A DNA stretch of 64,000 nucleotides from Linnemannia schmuckeri (Eukaryota > Mortierellomycota > Mortierellomycetes > Mortierellales > Mortierellaceae). Position numbers and translations under genes: made by a program. Where the stretch lies: assembly GCA_029449235.1 (NCBI GenBank), contig JANATG010000007.1:2232001-2296000 (forward strand), given 5' to 3'. This document shows positions 54,750 to 64,000 of this stretch, one piece after another; position 1 is the stretch's first letter; the number at the start of each line of letters is the position of its first letter. Below the pieces are notes generated by a model. The model had not been told where the DNA came from, did not search any database, and saw only the letters and a program-made list of their open reading frames with translations.

Positions 54750-56599
54750 TGTTTTGTCCAGTATCCGGAACTGGAAATCGAACGCAAACTCGCCGAGGAA
54801 CGTTCGGGTCGTCAACTTGGGCGGGTCCCAGTCCCAGATCAGTCTCATGAGTTGATTGATGCTTTGGTGTTGCTTCTGGTTGTGGTGAAGGACTGCAACT
54901 GTAATTGTATTTGGTGCCTTGAGCGTCTCAGGATGGAACGAGATTGCAGGCGTGCCAACCAGACAAAAGTGCCTCAATCCTGGCAAGGTCGCAGGTGTCC
55001 AGTACGCAATTTCGCCCTGCTCATATTCTATACGTTTGTCCTCCAGGACGACATGTTCCAGCTGAAAGCATCGAGAGAAAAAGTTGGGGTTGATCCGAAA
55101 GGGAAGAACGGATGTGTTCCATAGCGTCATAGTTGAAAGTCTTGGAGGGTCTCAGGTATCATGGATTCTTCCACCACCGCCACCAATCAAAAGCTCGCTT
55201 CCTCCCGGATTGACGAGCCGGCGAGCGCGGTGTCCGACATTTGACATCGAAAAGGACTCGAGGGTGTCAATGAACCCAAAGACGATATCGTCGAGTATAC
55301 GTTCCAAGGCTGCCAGCTCCTTTTAAAACTGATATAGACCTCCCGAAGCGGTACCAGACTAGATGGTGATGACGGTGATGTTCCTTGTCGAACTCGTCCT
55401 TGATCGACATCGTCATTATACTGCTTGACCTCATTGACAGTCCACTGGAACATATCATCGGTAAGAGACAATGCCCTAATTGAGACGAGGGATCGGCAAT
55501 GATGTAGGAATGGCCCTTGTGCAAGAAGGTTCTCATGAGACCCAACCCCCTTCTTACCGCGATCAAACGCATCAAACTCCTTGACGCACGACATATCGGT
55601 TTCACGGACCTTGAAGACAAATTGGAGCCAATTGCAGCTATCCAAATACTGTGGCCTAACCAAAGGCGGAAGGGCTCGCAGGAATCGTAGCCAATACTCA
55701 CCCGGACGCACCGCACACGCCTCGTTATGCCCACCTAGACACCACGCGTTCTTGAAGACCCCGCCGTCATGAATCCTTTGAAGCTGCTCCACAAACATAA
55801 CCATCATCTCAAGGTGCTGGATCCGCTCGGTCTTGTGCCGGATCAAGAGCCCTTCTTCCATCGCGTTCTTTGTCGTGGTCCGCGCATTATACAGGAGATG
55901 CATCCTGCGATCTATAATAAACTTCACGCTCGCTAGGACCTTGAATCGATGAACCCACTTCAGGTATCGGATATCCGGCAGCGGCACGATCAAACTCTTG
56001 ATCCGCTCCGCATTCGCGCACATCATGACCCAGATGAAGTCTCGACGCAGGTCCTGTTCGACCAAGAAAAGGAAGCCGTTATCAAACGGTATAAAGAGAT
56101 ACTCGGCGACGACCCGCTGTCGATATCCGGCTTGGTCGACAAAGTCACGGAAATGAGGATTGATAGTCTTTAGCTACAAGTGCCAGAACACTTGATGGCC
56201 CTCTTCGAACCCGACGTGGGTGACAAAGGAGCAATACGGAAGCGAGGGCCTTTCAGTTTTGTTGTTGTCGTTGTTACCGGCAGTGGCAGTGTTCTGGCCC
56301 AACTTAGGAATTTAGGCAGCCTTTATTAAGGAAGAGACCTGAGAGTCATCTAGGAGACTATGCAGCAAAAGTTGCATCAACATCGCCAGTCTCCCAATCT
56401 TTTGGGTCTGGTCAGGGTCCTTGTAGCCGATACTAGGAGCGAGGTTGAACGGATCGCGGTGGAAGATCGAAAGGATGACTATGTGGAGGCACTTGTTGCT
56501 CTGTAGAAGGCTGGATAAGATTACGAGGGCGCGATCCTTTGTAAGGATATGGAGGATGTGCTGGTGGCATTCCACTGGTAAGGAGAGAAATGCTACCAT
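54740..56599 (-). pseudogene. F-box/LRR-like pseudogene (copy N, 3'-truncated)
   Basis: The start MVAFLSLPVECHQHILHILT is at 56599, then LLQSNKCLHIVILSIFHRDP, with a stop at 56312. Homology resumes at 56065 (LRRDFIWVMMCANAERIKSL) and is open to 55187 through FLHHCRSLVSIRALSLTDDM and FQWTVNEVKQYND. After another frame change it continues 55130-54740 with SFHPETLKAPN, IWDWDPPKLTTRTFLGEFA and FDFQFRILDKTLDML, where it stops abruptly against copy M in opposite orientation. The C-terminal domain is lost. The F-box is more diverged than in other copies. Confidence 0.78.
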
Positions 56600-57077
56600 A
56601 GGATTTGAATAACGAGAGGTGTAGGAATGTAGGCGAAAGAGAGGAATAGAGAGAGGTGAGCGGAGTATAAAGAAAAGGAGGAGGAATTGGTTAAAGAAAA
56701 GAAGGCCAGAGGGTTCTCCCTTTTTTATGCGACTTTTCGAAGATAACAACAAGAAAAATAAAGATGAAGGCGGAGCAGACGATACAAGCACGTGGCGTGA
56801 GCCATGCATGCAAGATAAAACATAACCTGCTCAATATTGACACTTAATCCTCTTTCTGGCTTATTTCGACACACAATCTTAACTTCATTGACCATAAGGT
56901 CCACTTCTTTCCTTTTCTGCATTTTTTTTTTTTTTTTTTTTTTGCTTGAAACTCGCTTTCAGTAGTACAATAAAACAACAATAATTTTCATACGTCGTTT
57001 TTCTCCACTACCGTCCAAAGAGTAATTAGCAGGGGTTCCACCCTCTCCTTCTGTTCCACCGGTGGGACAACCAACTT
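56600..57077. other. Intergenic stretch with T tract
   Basis: This is the leader of copy N (minus strand) and the 3' flank of fragment O. A T run lies at about 56922-56943. No gene is seen. Confidence 0.5.
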
Positions 57078-57660
57078 TTAATATGGATTCAACCCCGGCT
57101 CATTACTAACCCTCACTAGTCCCAACGCCTCCAAACATCCCAACCCCTTACTAGTCAACTCCAGAGAGCGCAACGTCCTGTTCAGCGAATGTAACTTCCC
57201 GGTGATCTCCTTGATCCATCCTTCAAGTATGAACCCTCCATAACACCAATCATCACAAGACTGGAGACGCTGGGCGCTATTTTTTGACATAGGACTACTA
57301 GAACTGCATCACTCAGTGACCAGTAGCTCTTTAGGAATAAAGACTTCAGGTATAGAAGATGGACTTACTCCTGGTCTTGAAGGTTGCGATGATGCCGCTG
57401 GTGCTGTTGCTGTTGAATGACCGTAGACTCGCTGTCTTTTTGAAATGGCGCTGTTCCTGCTCCCTTTAGTGGTGCGATCCGACTCACCATAGTGACCGAC
57501 TTGCGCACGACAGGAAGGTCGGGGAGGTAAATCGTCCGTGGGTGTTGATGTTCATACCCAGCGATAACATTCTCAGTTTCGGAAGCTTCTCGAGCATGCG
57601 AAATTGGAACTTGTACGCAAATGTATAGCGGCGGGTGAGCGCAGAGATAAAAGAGAAGAA
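57078..57660 (-). pseudogene. F-box/LRR-like C-terminal remnant (copy O)
   Basis: Only scraps remain: RRYTFAYKFQFRMLEKLPKL with RMLSLGMNINTHGR (about 57640-57530), matching the family segment SEFAYRFQFRMLxxTPxL, and a tail GWIKEITGKLHSLNRTLRSL with ELTSKGLGCLEALGLV (57230-57078) matching the C-terminal helices. They are in different frames, with no F-box or start. It could be the lost C-terminal part of copy N or of an older gene. Confidence 0.6.
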
Positions 57661-57982
57661 AATGTCCTTCCCACTCCGAGCGAGGGAGTCTAATTGCATA
57701 TTCAATTTAAAAGGGTTCATTTAGTGGCGCGTTTTCAAGGGACTGCCTTTTGCGGGTCCACATTCTGTGCTGTTCACATCGCGTGGGAACATAAGAGGTA
57801 CAGATGAATTCACATACTCACACGCCTTGTGTGCCGCTGTCAACTTCCCTTTTTTTTTTTACTCACTTCCTTTACAACCTTCACTCTTTTCTCCACTCCT
57901 TCCTTTCTTTGCTCCTTCCTGTCTTTCACATATCCAAAACACACACACAACTCGCACACTTGTATTACAGTAAACATCAATC

Positions 57983-59318
57983 ATGAGTCTCCTTACACGA
58001 ACTGTCTTCCGCCAGCTGAGCCGCGTTGCTACACCTCTCTCCACCAGACCCCTCTCTCTCCTCGCTCATTCTCCAGCCATCATCGTACAGTTGCCTCGCG
58101 TAGCCTTCTGCAAGGTACTTTTGACTGACAACAATAAAAGAAAAACAGTCAAACACTATTGCAGTTGACAGAAGAGGCAAACCAAGGCAAAGACTTGTAT
58201 TAAAGTTACTACACCCATCGTTTTCTCCTCCATAGACTGTAGTGGCCGGCAACAAACTCCAACAGACGCGTGGGATGAAGACCATCGACTTTGGAGGCAC
58301 AAAAGAAGTCGTCTACGAACGAAGCGACTACCCCCCAGCCAAACTCCAAGAAACCTTCAAGAACGACACCCTTGCCGTCCTCGGCTACGGCCCTCAAGGT
58401 CGAGGTCAAGCCCTCAACCTCCGTGATAACAAACTTAATGTCATCATCGGATCCCGTAAGGGCGCCTCCTGGGATAAGGCCGTCTCGGAGGGGTGGGTTC
58501 CTGGCAAGACTCTCTTTGAGATTAACGAGGCCTGCGACAAGGGAACCATTATCATGAACCTCCTTTCGGACGCTGCACAGTCCAAGCTTTGGAACCAAAT
58601 CAAGCCCTATTTGACGAAGGGCAAAACCCTTTATTTTTCTCACGGGTTTTCGGTCGTTTATGCGGACGATACGGGGGTTGTCCCGCCTAAGGATATTGAT
58701 GTAATCCTGGTCGCGCCCAAGGGGTCGGGTACGACTGTCAGAAACCTGTTCTTGGAAGGGAGAGGTATTAACGGATCGGTCGCTGTCTATCAGGATGTCT
58801 CGGGCAAGGCTAAGGAGCGAGCGATTGCACTGGGAGTAGGTGTTGGAACAGGTTACCTGTACGAGACGACCTTCAAGCAAGAGGTCTATTCAGATCTCTA
58901 TGGCGAGCGTGGGGTGTTGATGGGTGCCATTCAGGGCCTGTTTCTGGCGCAGTACGAAGTACTCCGAGCCCATGGTCACTCCCCCTCTGAAGCATTCAAC
59001 GAGACTGTGGAAGAAGCGACGCAGTCATTGTACCCGTTGATCGGTGCCAATGGGATGGACTGGATGTACGCCAACTGCTCGACGACGGCCCAGAGAGGTG
59101 CTCTTGACTGGTTCCGTAGGTTCCAAAAATTGAACCAACCGTTGTTTGAGGAGTTGTACCAGTCTGTGGCGGATGGTACGGAGACTCGTCGGTCGCTGGA
59201 GAAGAACTCTGCGCCCAACTACCGTGCAGAGCTTGAGGCTGAATTGGCGGAGATTGCGGACCATGAGATGTGGCGCACCGGTAAGGCTGTCCGCAAGCTC
59301 CGCCCCGAAAACCAGTAG
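57983..59318 (+). CDS. ILV5: Ketol-acid reductoisomerase, mitochondrial
   Basis: This is the second step of valine/isoleucine synthesis: Mg- and NADPH-dependent isomeroreduction of acetolactate or acetohydroxybutyrate in mitochondria. Exons 57983-58114 and 58236-59318 (intron 121 nt, GTACTT...CATAG, phase 0) give 404 residues; the yeast enzyme has about 395. Exon 1 encodes an Arg/Ser-rich targeting peptide (MSLLTRTVFRQLSRVATPLS). The NADPH fold shows LAVLGYGPQGRGQALNLRDN with the specificity loop GSRKGASW, followed by APKGSGTTVR. The C-terminal knotted domain has the metal-ligand helix DLYGERGVLMGAIQG, the NETVEEATQ segment and LYPLIGANGMDWMY, and ends VRKLRPENQ as in fungal orthologues. ILV6 follows in the same direction. 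Confidence 0.97.
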
Positions 59319-59740
59319 TGGCTCTTTCTTGCTTACTCTTCTTCTCTCCTTGTCTTGTTCTTTTCTTCATGTCAATTTTTTGCTTTGCGTATGTGAATAA
59401 ACACAAACTCTTCATTTTGCATGAATATGAGCCATTTGTGTACAGGACAAGACAAGAAAGCCGTCACAGAGATAGGGCCAATGCGCCTTTCCCTTGATTG
59501 GAAATTTCACATGCCACATGCGATATCATTAGCTTACCTCGCAGCACACGAAAATTGAGTCAGCCTGGTCATCATCATCCATCGCGCTCATCTGATATAA
59601 ATGTTGGAGGGATCTACAGCTTTCTTCTAATTGCCATTATTTTATTTTATTTTATTTTATTTTTTTTTTTTTCCTTTCCGATCCTTGTTCTTTCTTCTTT
59701 TCCTCTTTCACACCTTTCTCTCACCCAACATCAACCCATA
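59319..59740. other. ILV5-ILV6 spacer / ILV6 promoter
   Basis: This 422-bp spacer contains a perfect TGAGTCA at 59556-59562 and a TTTTA pentanucleotide repeat at about 59637-59663, followed by a pyrimidine-rich leader. No gene is seen. Confidence 0.7.
59556..59562. promoter_or_regulatory. GCN4/CPC1-type site TGAGTCA
   Basis: TGAGTCA is a perfect match to the TGA(C/G)TCA bZIP site used by general amino acid control in fungi. It lies 179-185 bp upstream of the ILV6 start codon. The function is inferred from ascomycetes. Confidence 0.6.
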
Positions 59741-61268
59741 ATGTGGACATCAAGGCTCCTTGCCGCCTCCACACCCAGGACAACCCTCGTAAGGACACAC
59801 GCTCACTCCACTCTCTTTACGAAAAGGAATTGGATCTGGATCTGGATGAAGAAAAATAAAAAAAAGCCTCTGCAAAAACGATCTAACAGGACACGCATAC
59901 CCGCGTATGCGAGCAATGACCCTCCCCATTCCTCTCTCTCTTTTCTCCACAAACGCAAGAAAGAAATAAAAAAAAATGAAGACACATCAACTGATAACAT
60001 GCCCACAACCATCTTTCTTTGTACTCATAGATCGCGTCAGCAGCCCGTACACCCCGCGTAGCCTGCTCCATCAACTCCATTCGCCAGGTCACCTCAACCA
60101 CAACAACACCCTCCCCTTCCCCTTCTTCCCCCTCCAGTAGCAGCACCAATACCGCACCTGCCTCCTCCACATCTGCTATTACCTACAAACGCGCCCACCC
60201 GCAAAAACACCACCCCACCCTTTCCTCCTACTACCGCCCCCCTCCCCAGCCGTCCGCCGAAGAAGCTGTCTCCAACATCCTCTACAACACTCCTCCTCCT
60301 CCAGCGATTGCCCAACAACGCCAGAAGCATATCTTTAACTGTCTGGTCCAGAATGAGCCTGGTGTATTGAGTAGGGTGTCGGGAATCCTTGCGGGGAGGG
60401 GATTTAATATTGATTCGTTGGTGGTTGCGAGAACAGAGGTTGCGGATTTGTCGAGGATGACGATTGTACTGAGAGGGGAGTGTGAGGTTGTTGAGCAGGC
60501 TCGACGACAGCTCGAGGATCTTGTAAGTTTTCTGGTCCCTTGTTTGCTTCATTGTTTGTTTTTGTTGTCTTTGGGTTTGATCGGATCAGTTGCAATTGAG
60601 ATAAGAAAGGAGCCAAGATTTACGGTTCAAATCAATCTGGATATCCTCTATCCTTCATGACTGTTAACTAACAAATATTGCTCCATGGCTCCCACATCGA
60701 CATCTAAATCAAAAAAAATCAAATCAAATCAAATCAAATCAAATATTAGGTCCCGGTGTGGGCAGTACTGGACTACACAGGCCATAAAGTCATCCAACGC
60801 GAACTCCTCCTCGTAAAAGTCTCCATCCTCGGACCCGAACATGTCCTCGCTCAAATGAAATCCCGTCGCACCTCCCTCCCCTCCGCCACCGACCTGCGTT
60901 CTATCCAGCAACAACAGCGGGAGCAATGGACTTCTGAGGATGAGCACCAACTAGAGATCATGTCACCCTCAAACGCCCTCCGCCAGACACACGACCATTT
61001 GCACGCACTGACGGAGCTGACAGATTTGTTCAAGGGCAAGGTCGTGGACGTGAGTAGTGATTGCATATCCTTAGAATTGTCCGCAAAGCCGGATAGGGTG
61101 GACGCGTTTCTGAAGCTGTTGCAGCCATTTGGAATCTTGGAAGCTGCTCGCAGTGGTATGATGGCTATGCCAAGATCCTTGATCCATGATAGATCTGAGA
61201 ATGCAGAGGACGAGTCGGTGGAGGATGTCGGGTCGGGTGTTGACGCTTCTATGCTCCCCCCCGGATAA
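59741..61268 (+). CDS. ILV6: Acetolactate synthase regulatory (small) subunit, mitochondrial
   Basis: This subunit activates acetolactate synthase and gives it valine feedback control; it acts in mitochondria at the first common step of branched-chain amino acid synthesis. Exons 59741-59788, 60031-60522 and 60750-61268 give 352 residues (introns 242 and 227 nt, both phase 0). Residues 1-16 (MWTSRLLAASTPRTTL) and the following Arg/Ser/Thr-rich stretch form the targeting region. A Pro/Ser/Thr/His-rich linker follows. The ACT domain begins HIFNCLVQNEPGVLSRVSGI and continues LAGRGFNIDSLVVARTE, with RMTIVLRG after it. The C-terminal domain shows REL(L)LVKVSILGP, the TDLFKGKVVDVS segment, and the KPDRVDAFLKLLQPFGILEA end with ARSGMMAMPRS. 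It lies directly downstream of ILV5, the next enzyme in the pathway. A (AAATC)n repeat lies inside intron 2. Confidence 0.95.
60711..60743 (+). repeat. (AAATC)n pentanucleotide repeat in ILV6 intron 2
   Basis: About six AAATC units end a few bases before the intron acceptor AATATTAG, so they occupy the place of the usual polypyrimidine tract. Length polymorphism is likely. Confidence 0.8.
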
Positions 61269-61437
61269 ACATCATGCTTCATTATTCTCTCATTTCTTTC
61301 TTTTTGTTCTCTTGTTCTTTTCATCATCTCCACCACCAATACGTTTAATACGTTTTCCTTGCATCTTTTAAAGAATAAATAAAAAATTGCTATTTTATTA
61401 TTGCAAAGAGCATCTCCCAACAAACAGAGCGATGTTC

Positions 61438-64000
61438 TCAGCTGAAGTAATGATCGACATTGAGGACATACTTATCACAAAGATTCAAAGAATAAACACC
61501 ACTCGGTCGCGGGTGCTTGACACCATCCGACCCAGGCACCTGCACAAACGTCACCTGCTCCTCCCCATCCACAATCTTCTCATACGCAATATACTGTGGC
61601 GCTGTCCGGTAATCCTGTTTAAACTTTGTCATCCCCAACTGGAACAGCTTCTCCTCAGGGTACTTGCGTCCAGAACTAGCAGACAATAGGTTGGGAAGAC
61701 GACTGGTCGCGCGGACCCAACCCGCAAACGTAAACGTCAAACACTGGCTCTCAGTTACATCCGTCAGGTTCGGGACGACGGTCGTGAACAAGAATTCGAG
61801 AAACTCGTCCGTCATCGACCACCGGCCCGAGAGATGGAGGTTTTTGAGCCTCGGGCAGTTGATATACGCCTCCGCAGAATCCCTGTCCTTACCCTTGGCA
61901 CTGCTGAGTCGCTTGGGAGCCAGAAAGTCCGCCTTGGTGAGAACACGCTTATGGGTGTAGTAGTAATAATCCCGAGGCCCTGTCAGCTGCTCCTCCGTCA
62001 TGTCCGGCGTATGGTCCCCCTGCACTGCAATGCTCAAGTCCAAGTACTCCAGCTGTGGACACCCAGCCAGCATCTTGAACTGGAACCGGAACGCAAACTC
62101 GGACGTCAATCGGAGACGGTTCAAGTTCGGGAGGTGCCAGTCCCATGCCCAACAAGGTCGTCTCAAAATCGCCGGGCGTGTTTGTTGTTGTTGCGCATCT
62201 CCCTGGCCATGATCATTGTCATCGTCGTCGGAATCCAGCTGAGAGAGCGAAATGGCGGTCATGGCGGTCCGAATGGCGTCAGCCTCTTCCTTCAGCGAAG
62301 GATAGTCATAACTTAGCAACACTCCTGGTTCTGGGATAATGTTGCGCATAAATCGATCGTGCTCCGTCATTAGTACCAACGTCTCCAACTCAGGTGTGTG
62401 CCTCAAAGTCTCGGGATGAAAACACAGCGCCGACCAGCCACGGAGATCAATCGATTTTAGACGCGACGTTCCTGGTTCCGAAAGTGAGGATGGTGCTGGG
62501 TACTGTCGAGGGACACCAAATGCCAGAACTTGGTCACAGTTGTACGCCGTCGCCTTGTCCTGGATCCTCAACTCTTCCAGTGCCGGGCATCGGGAGAGCA
62601 GCAAGGACGCCATACGGAAGGTCTCCTCCAGCTTGAAGATTGCCAGCTTCTTGAGTCGAGGCAGAGGTTCCAACCATGTCTCGCCAATCGCCCTAGGTTC
62701 AGGCATGATTTCATGATCCGGTATGGCGAATTGAGCACGAGGACCCTGTACGACAATCTTGGTTAACGTCTCTGGGAATGATACAGCAACGTCCTCGATT
62801 TCAGTCCCAAGTCCCTCCCAGTAACATCGGAGAATCGCCTCCTCGAGAGGCTGAGGTGGTGGTGGAGGTGGCGACGGGAGTGGAGCCGGCTCAGACAACA
62901 GCGATGCCTTTTGTAAAGACGATGATGAAGGCGATCCTGCAGTACCGGCTGCTGCTGCCTCCAGTGACTGTGTCCGTTTCCTTGCATAATAGTCCTGTCG
63001 CTCCCGCTTCTCTCGAGGAGCCCAAGCAAAGAAGTGTGGCCCAAGGGAGATCATGTCGACCTTCTTCAACCCTCGGCAACGCTGTAGGAAGGACTTGTTG
63101 TTGAAAATACACTGTTGCCTCAGCCGTTCCAGCCACTGAATAGGCTCTCCTCTTGGAGGTTCGACTGTCTCCACTAGCTTCAAGTCCGTCGTCTCGATCT
63201 TGGCAATGAACTGGCTCCAGTTGGTAGTATTCAGAAAGGTCGGGCAGATAAGCGACGGTAGGTAAGAGTTGAGCTGCTCGATATATGTCTGTGGCGCGAT
63301 TTGATGGGATCCCTGCCATGTGTTCTCCTGAGGGCAGTCCGCCTGTAGCAAAACATGCGGGAACCGCTGGGTATGATCGCGCACAAACTCAACCATCCCC
63401 TTCATGAGATTCGCCTTCTGTTGACGGCGTTGCGCAAGGAATTCAGGTTTATCCTGTCGCAGCTGCTGTGTGAGAAATCCTGAATAGTCGAGCTTCTGGT
63501 CCTGTTTAAAGTTGATGCGTTGAAGGCTCCGGAGCCGTTGCATCTCGTCACGGTATCTCTGCAAGTCCGACAAGGGCACAGTCAACGATTGGATCTGCTC
63601 GAAGATAGGAAAACAAATCGCCCAAGTAAGCTGGGCCCGTAGGGGGATGGCGAGATATCGGGCAATGAACGCCGCCGAGTCTTCGTAGGGGTTGTTCTCA
63701 ATTGACAGCTCCTGCGCCCGAAACTGTTTCTCGAGTCCTTGGTTCTGTACATAGTCGACAAGACGTCTGTTCTGCTTGAAGGCCTTCCAGTTGTGAAAAA
63801 GGGCGTGGTTGACAGAGGTCGGGTAAAAGTGTCGCAAGTAGCGAAGGTAGTTGATGCCTGATTTTTGTTTGAGAAAAACAGTTTCATCCTCGACACTGTC
63901 CCAATAGGCGTGTCTGAGCAAGTCGGTCAGATAAAGGGGATCGGCCGAGGCTAAGAGGGTTCGGATGAGTGGGGTGAGGAGTTTGTTGATGGTGGTGTAA
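61438..64000 (-). CDS. F-box/LRR-like protein (copy R), 5' end outside window
   Basis: An uninterrupted frame from the window edge to a stop at 61438, at least 853 codons; the N-terminal F-box lies outside. The visible beginning (LLASADPLYLTDLLRHAYWD) corresponds to the segment after the F-box in relatives. Family motifs are present: AQLTWAICFPIFEQIQSL, VEFVRDHTQRFPHVLLQADC, FLQRCRGLKKVDMISLG then FFAWAPREKRERQD, FHPETLRHTPELETLVLM, CWAWDWHLPNLNRLRLTSEF and FRFQFKMLAGCPQ. Pro/Ser- and Asp-rich inserts make it longer than copies A and C. The C-terminal GYSLNLCDKY-like end (VYSLNLCDKYVLNVDHYFS) is unique to this copy. It is more diverged than the cluster members at 19-57 kb and is separated from them by the ILV genes. 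The predicted role is an SCF substrate receptor by family inference. Confidence 0.85.
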   Translation of the reverse strand, partial: YTTINKLLTPLIRTLLASADPLYLTDLLRHAYWDSVEDETVFLKQKSGINYLRYLRHFYPTSVNHALFHNWKAFKQNRRLVDYVQNQGLEKQFRAQELSIENNPYEDSAAFIARYLAIPLRAQLTWAICFPIFEQIQSLTVPLSDLQRYRDEMQRLRSLQRINFKQDQKLDYSGFLTQQLRQDKPEFLAQRRQQKANLMKGMVEFVRDHTQRFPHVLLQADCPQENTWQGSHQIAPQTYIEQLNSYLPSLICPTFLNTTNWSQFIAKIETTDLKLVETVEPPRGEPIQWLERLRQQCIFNNKSFLQRCRGLKKVDMISLGPHFFAWAPREKRERQDYYARKRTQSLEAAAAGTAGSPSSSSLQKASLLSEPAPLPSPPPPPPQPLEEAILRCYWEGLGTEIEDVAVSFPETLTKIVVQGPRAQFAIPDHEIMPEPRAIGETWLEPLPRLKKLAIFKLEETFRMASLLLSRCPALEELRIQDKATAYNCDQVLAFGVPRQYPAPSSLSEPGTSRLKSIDLRGWSALCFHPETLRHTPELETLVLMTEHDRFMRNIIPEPGVLLSYDYPSLKEEADAIRTAMTAISLSQLDSDDDDNDHGQGDAQQQQTRPAILRRPCWAWDWHLPNLNRLRLTSEFAFRFQFKMLAGCPQLEYLDLSIAVQGDHTPDMTEEQLTGPRDYYYYTHKRVLTKADFLAPKRLSSAKGKDRDSAEAYINCPRLKNLHLSGRWSMTDEFLEFLFTTVVPNLTDVTESQCLTFTFAGWVRATSRLPNLLSASSGRKYPEEKLFQLGMTKFKQDYRTAPQYIAYEKIVDGEEQVTFVQVPGSDGVKHPRPSGVYSLNLCDKYVLNVDHYFS

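Noticed and set aside
1..64000. CRISPR arrays, rRNA and bacterial-type operons or riboswitches
   Set aside because: No regularly spaced repeats or conserved RNA signatures were found, and all genes have eukaryotic structure.

Overview
The window reads as nuclear DNA of an early-diverging filamentous fungus, most likely Mortierellomycota (Mortierella/Linnemannia type). The reasons are short spliceosomal introns with GTAAGT/GTATGT donors and CTAAC-like branch sites, long homopolymer T/A tracts, pyrimidine-rich leaders, and a large expansion of F-box/LRR-type genes. The phylum is an inference. No tRNA, rRNA, CRISPR array or bacterial-type feature was seen.

Layout. 1-1507 (-): a kelch-repeat membrane protein whose 3' end lies outside the window. 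3774-6854 (-): ribonucleotide reductase large subunit in six exons, one of them apparently only 3 nt long, with two ACGCGT (MCB) boxes upstream. 7336-12598 (-): an 11-exon class C (GABA-B-like) seven-helix receptor with an extracellular periplasmic-binding-type domain and a PH-like domain in its cytoplasmic tail. 12599-17344: a long gene-free stretch. 17345-18583 (+): a predicted mitochondrial membrane protein of unknown function.

19062-40456 and 47134-57720: a cluster of F-box/LRR-like genes. Only two full copies are intact (19062-21419 and 24274-27060); a third (61438 to the window end) is open but partial. The other members are pseudogenes at all stages of decay: single in-frame UGA, lost start codon, single frameshift, internal 209-bp duplication, tail-to-tail truncated fusion, and isolated C-terminal scraps. 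A complete 3.28-kb PIF/Harbinger-type DNA transposon (27307-30588) sits inside the cluster with matching 14-bp terminal inverted repeats, an intact DDE transposase and a second, convergent ORF. A tandem pair of FAD-dependent monooxygenases with identical seven-exon structure (40769-42782 and 43529-45581) is embedded between the F-box copies.

57983-61268 (+): two consecutive branched-chain amino acid genes, ILV5 (ketol-acid reductoisomerase) and ILV6 (acetolactate synthase regulatory subunit), in the same direction; a GCN4-type TGAGTCA site lies before ILV6. The window ends inside the third open F-box/LRR-like gene.

Conserved genes (RNR, ILV5, ILV6) flank or border a rapidly turning-over accessory region. 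The most notable observations are the 3-nt microexon of the RNR gene, the GABA-B-like receptor with a PH-like tail, and the Harbinger element with an apparent 5-bp rather than 3-bp target duplication.
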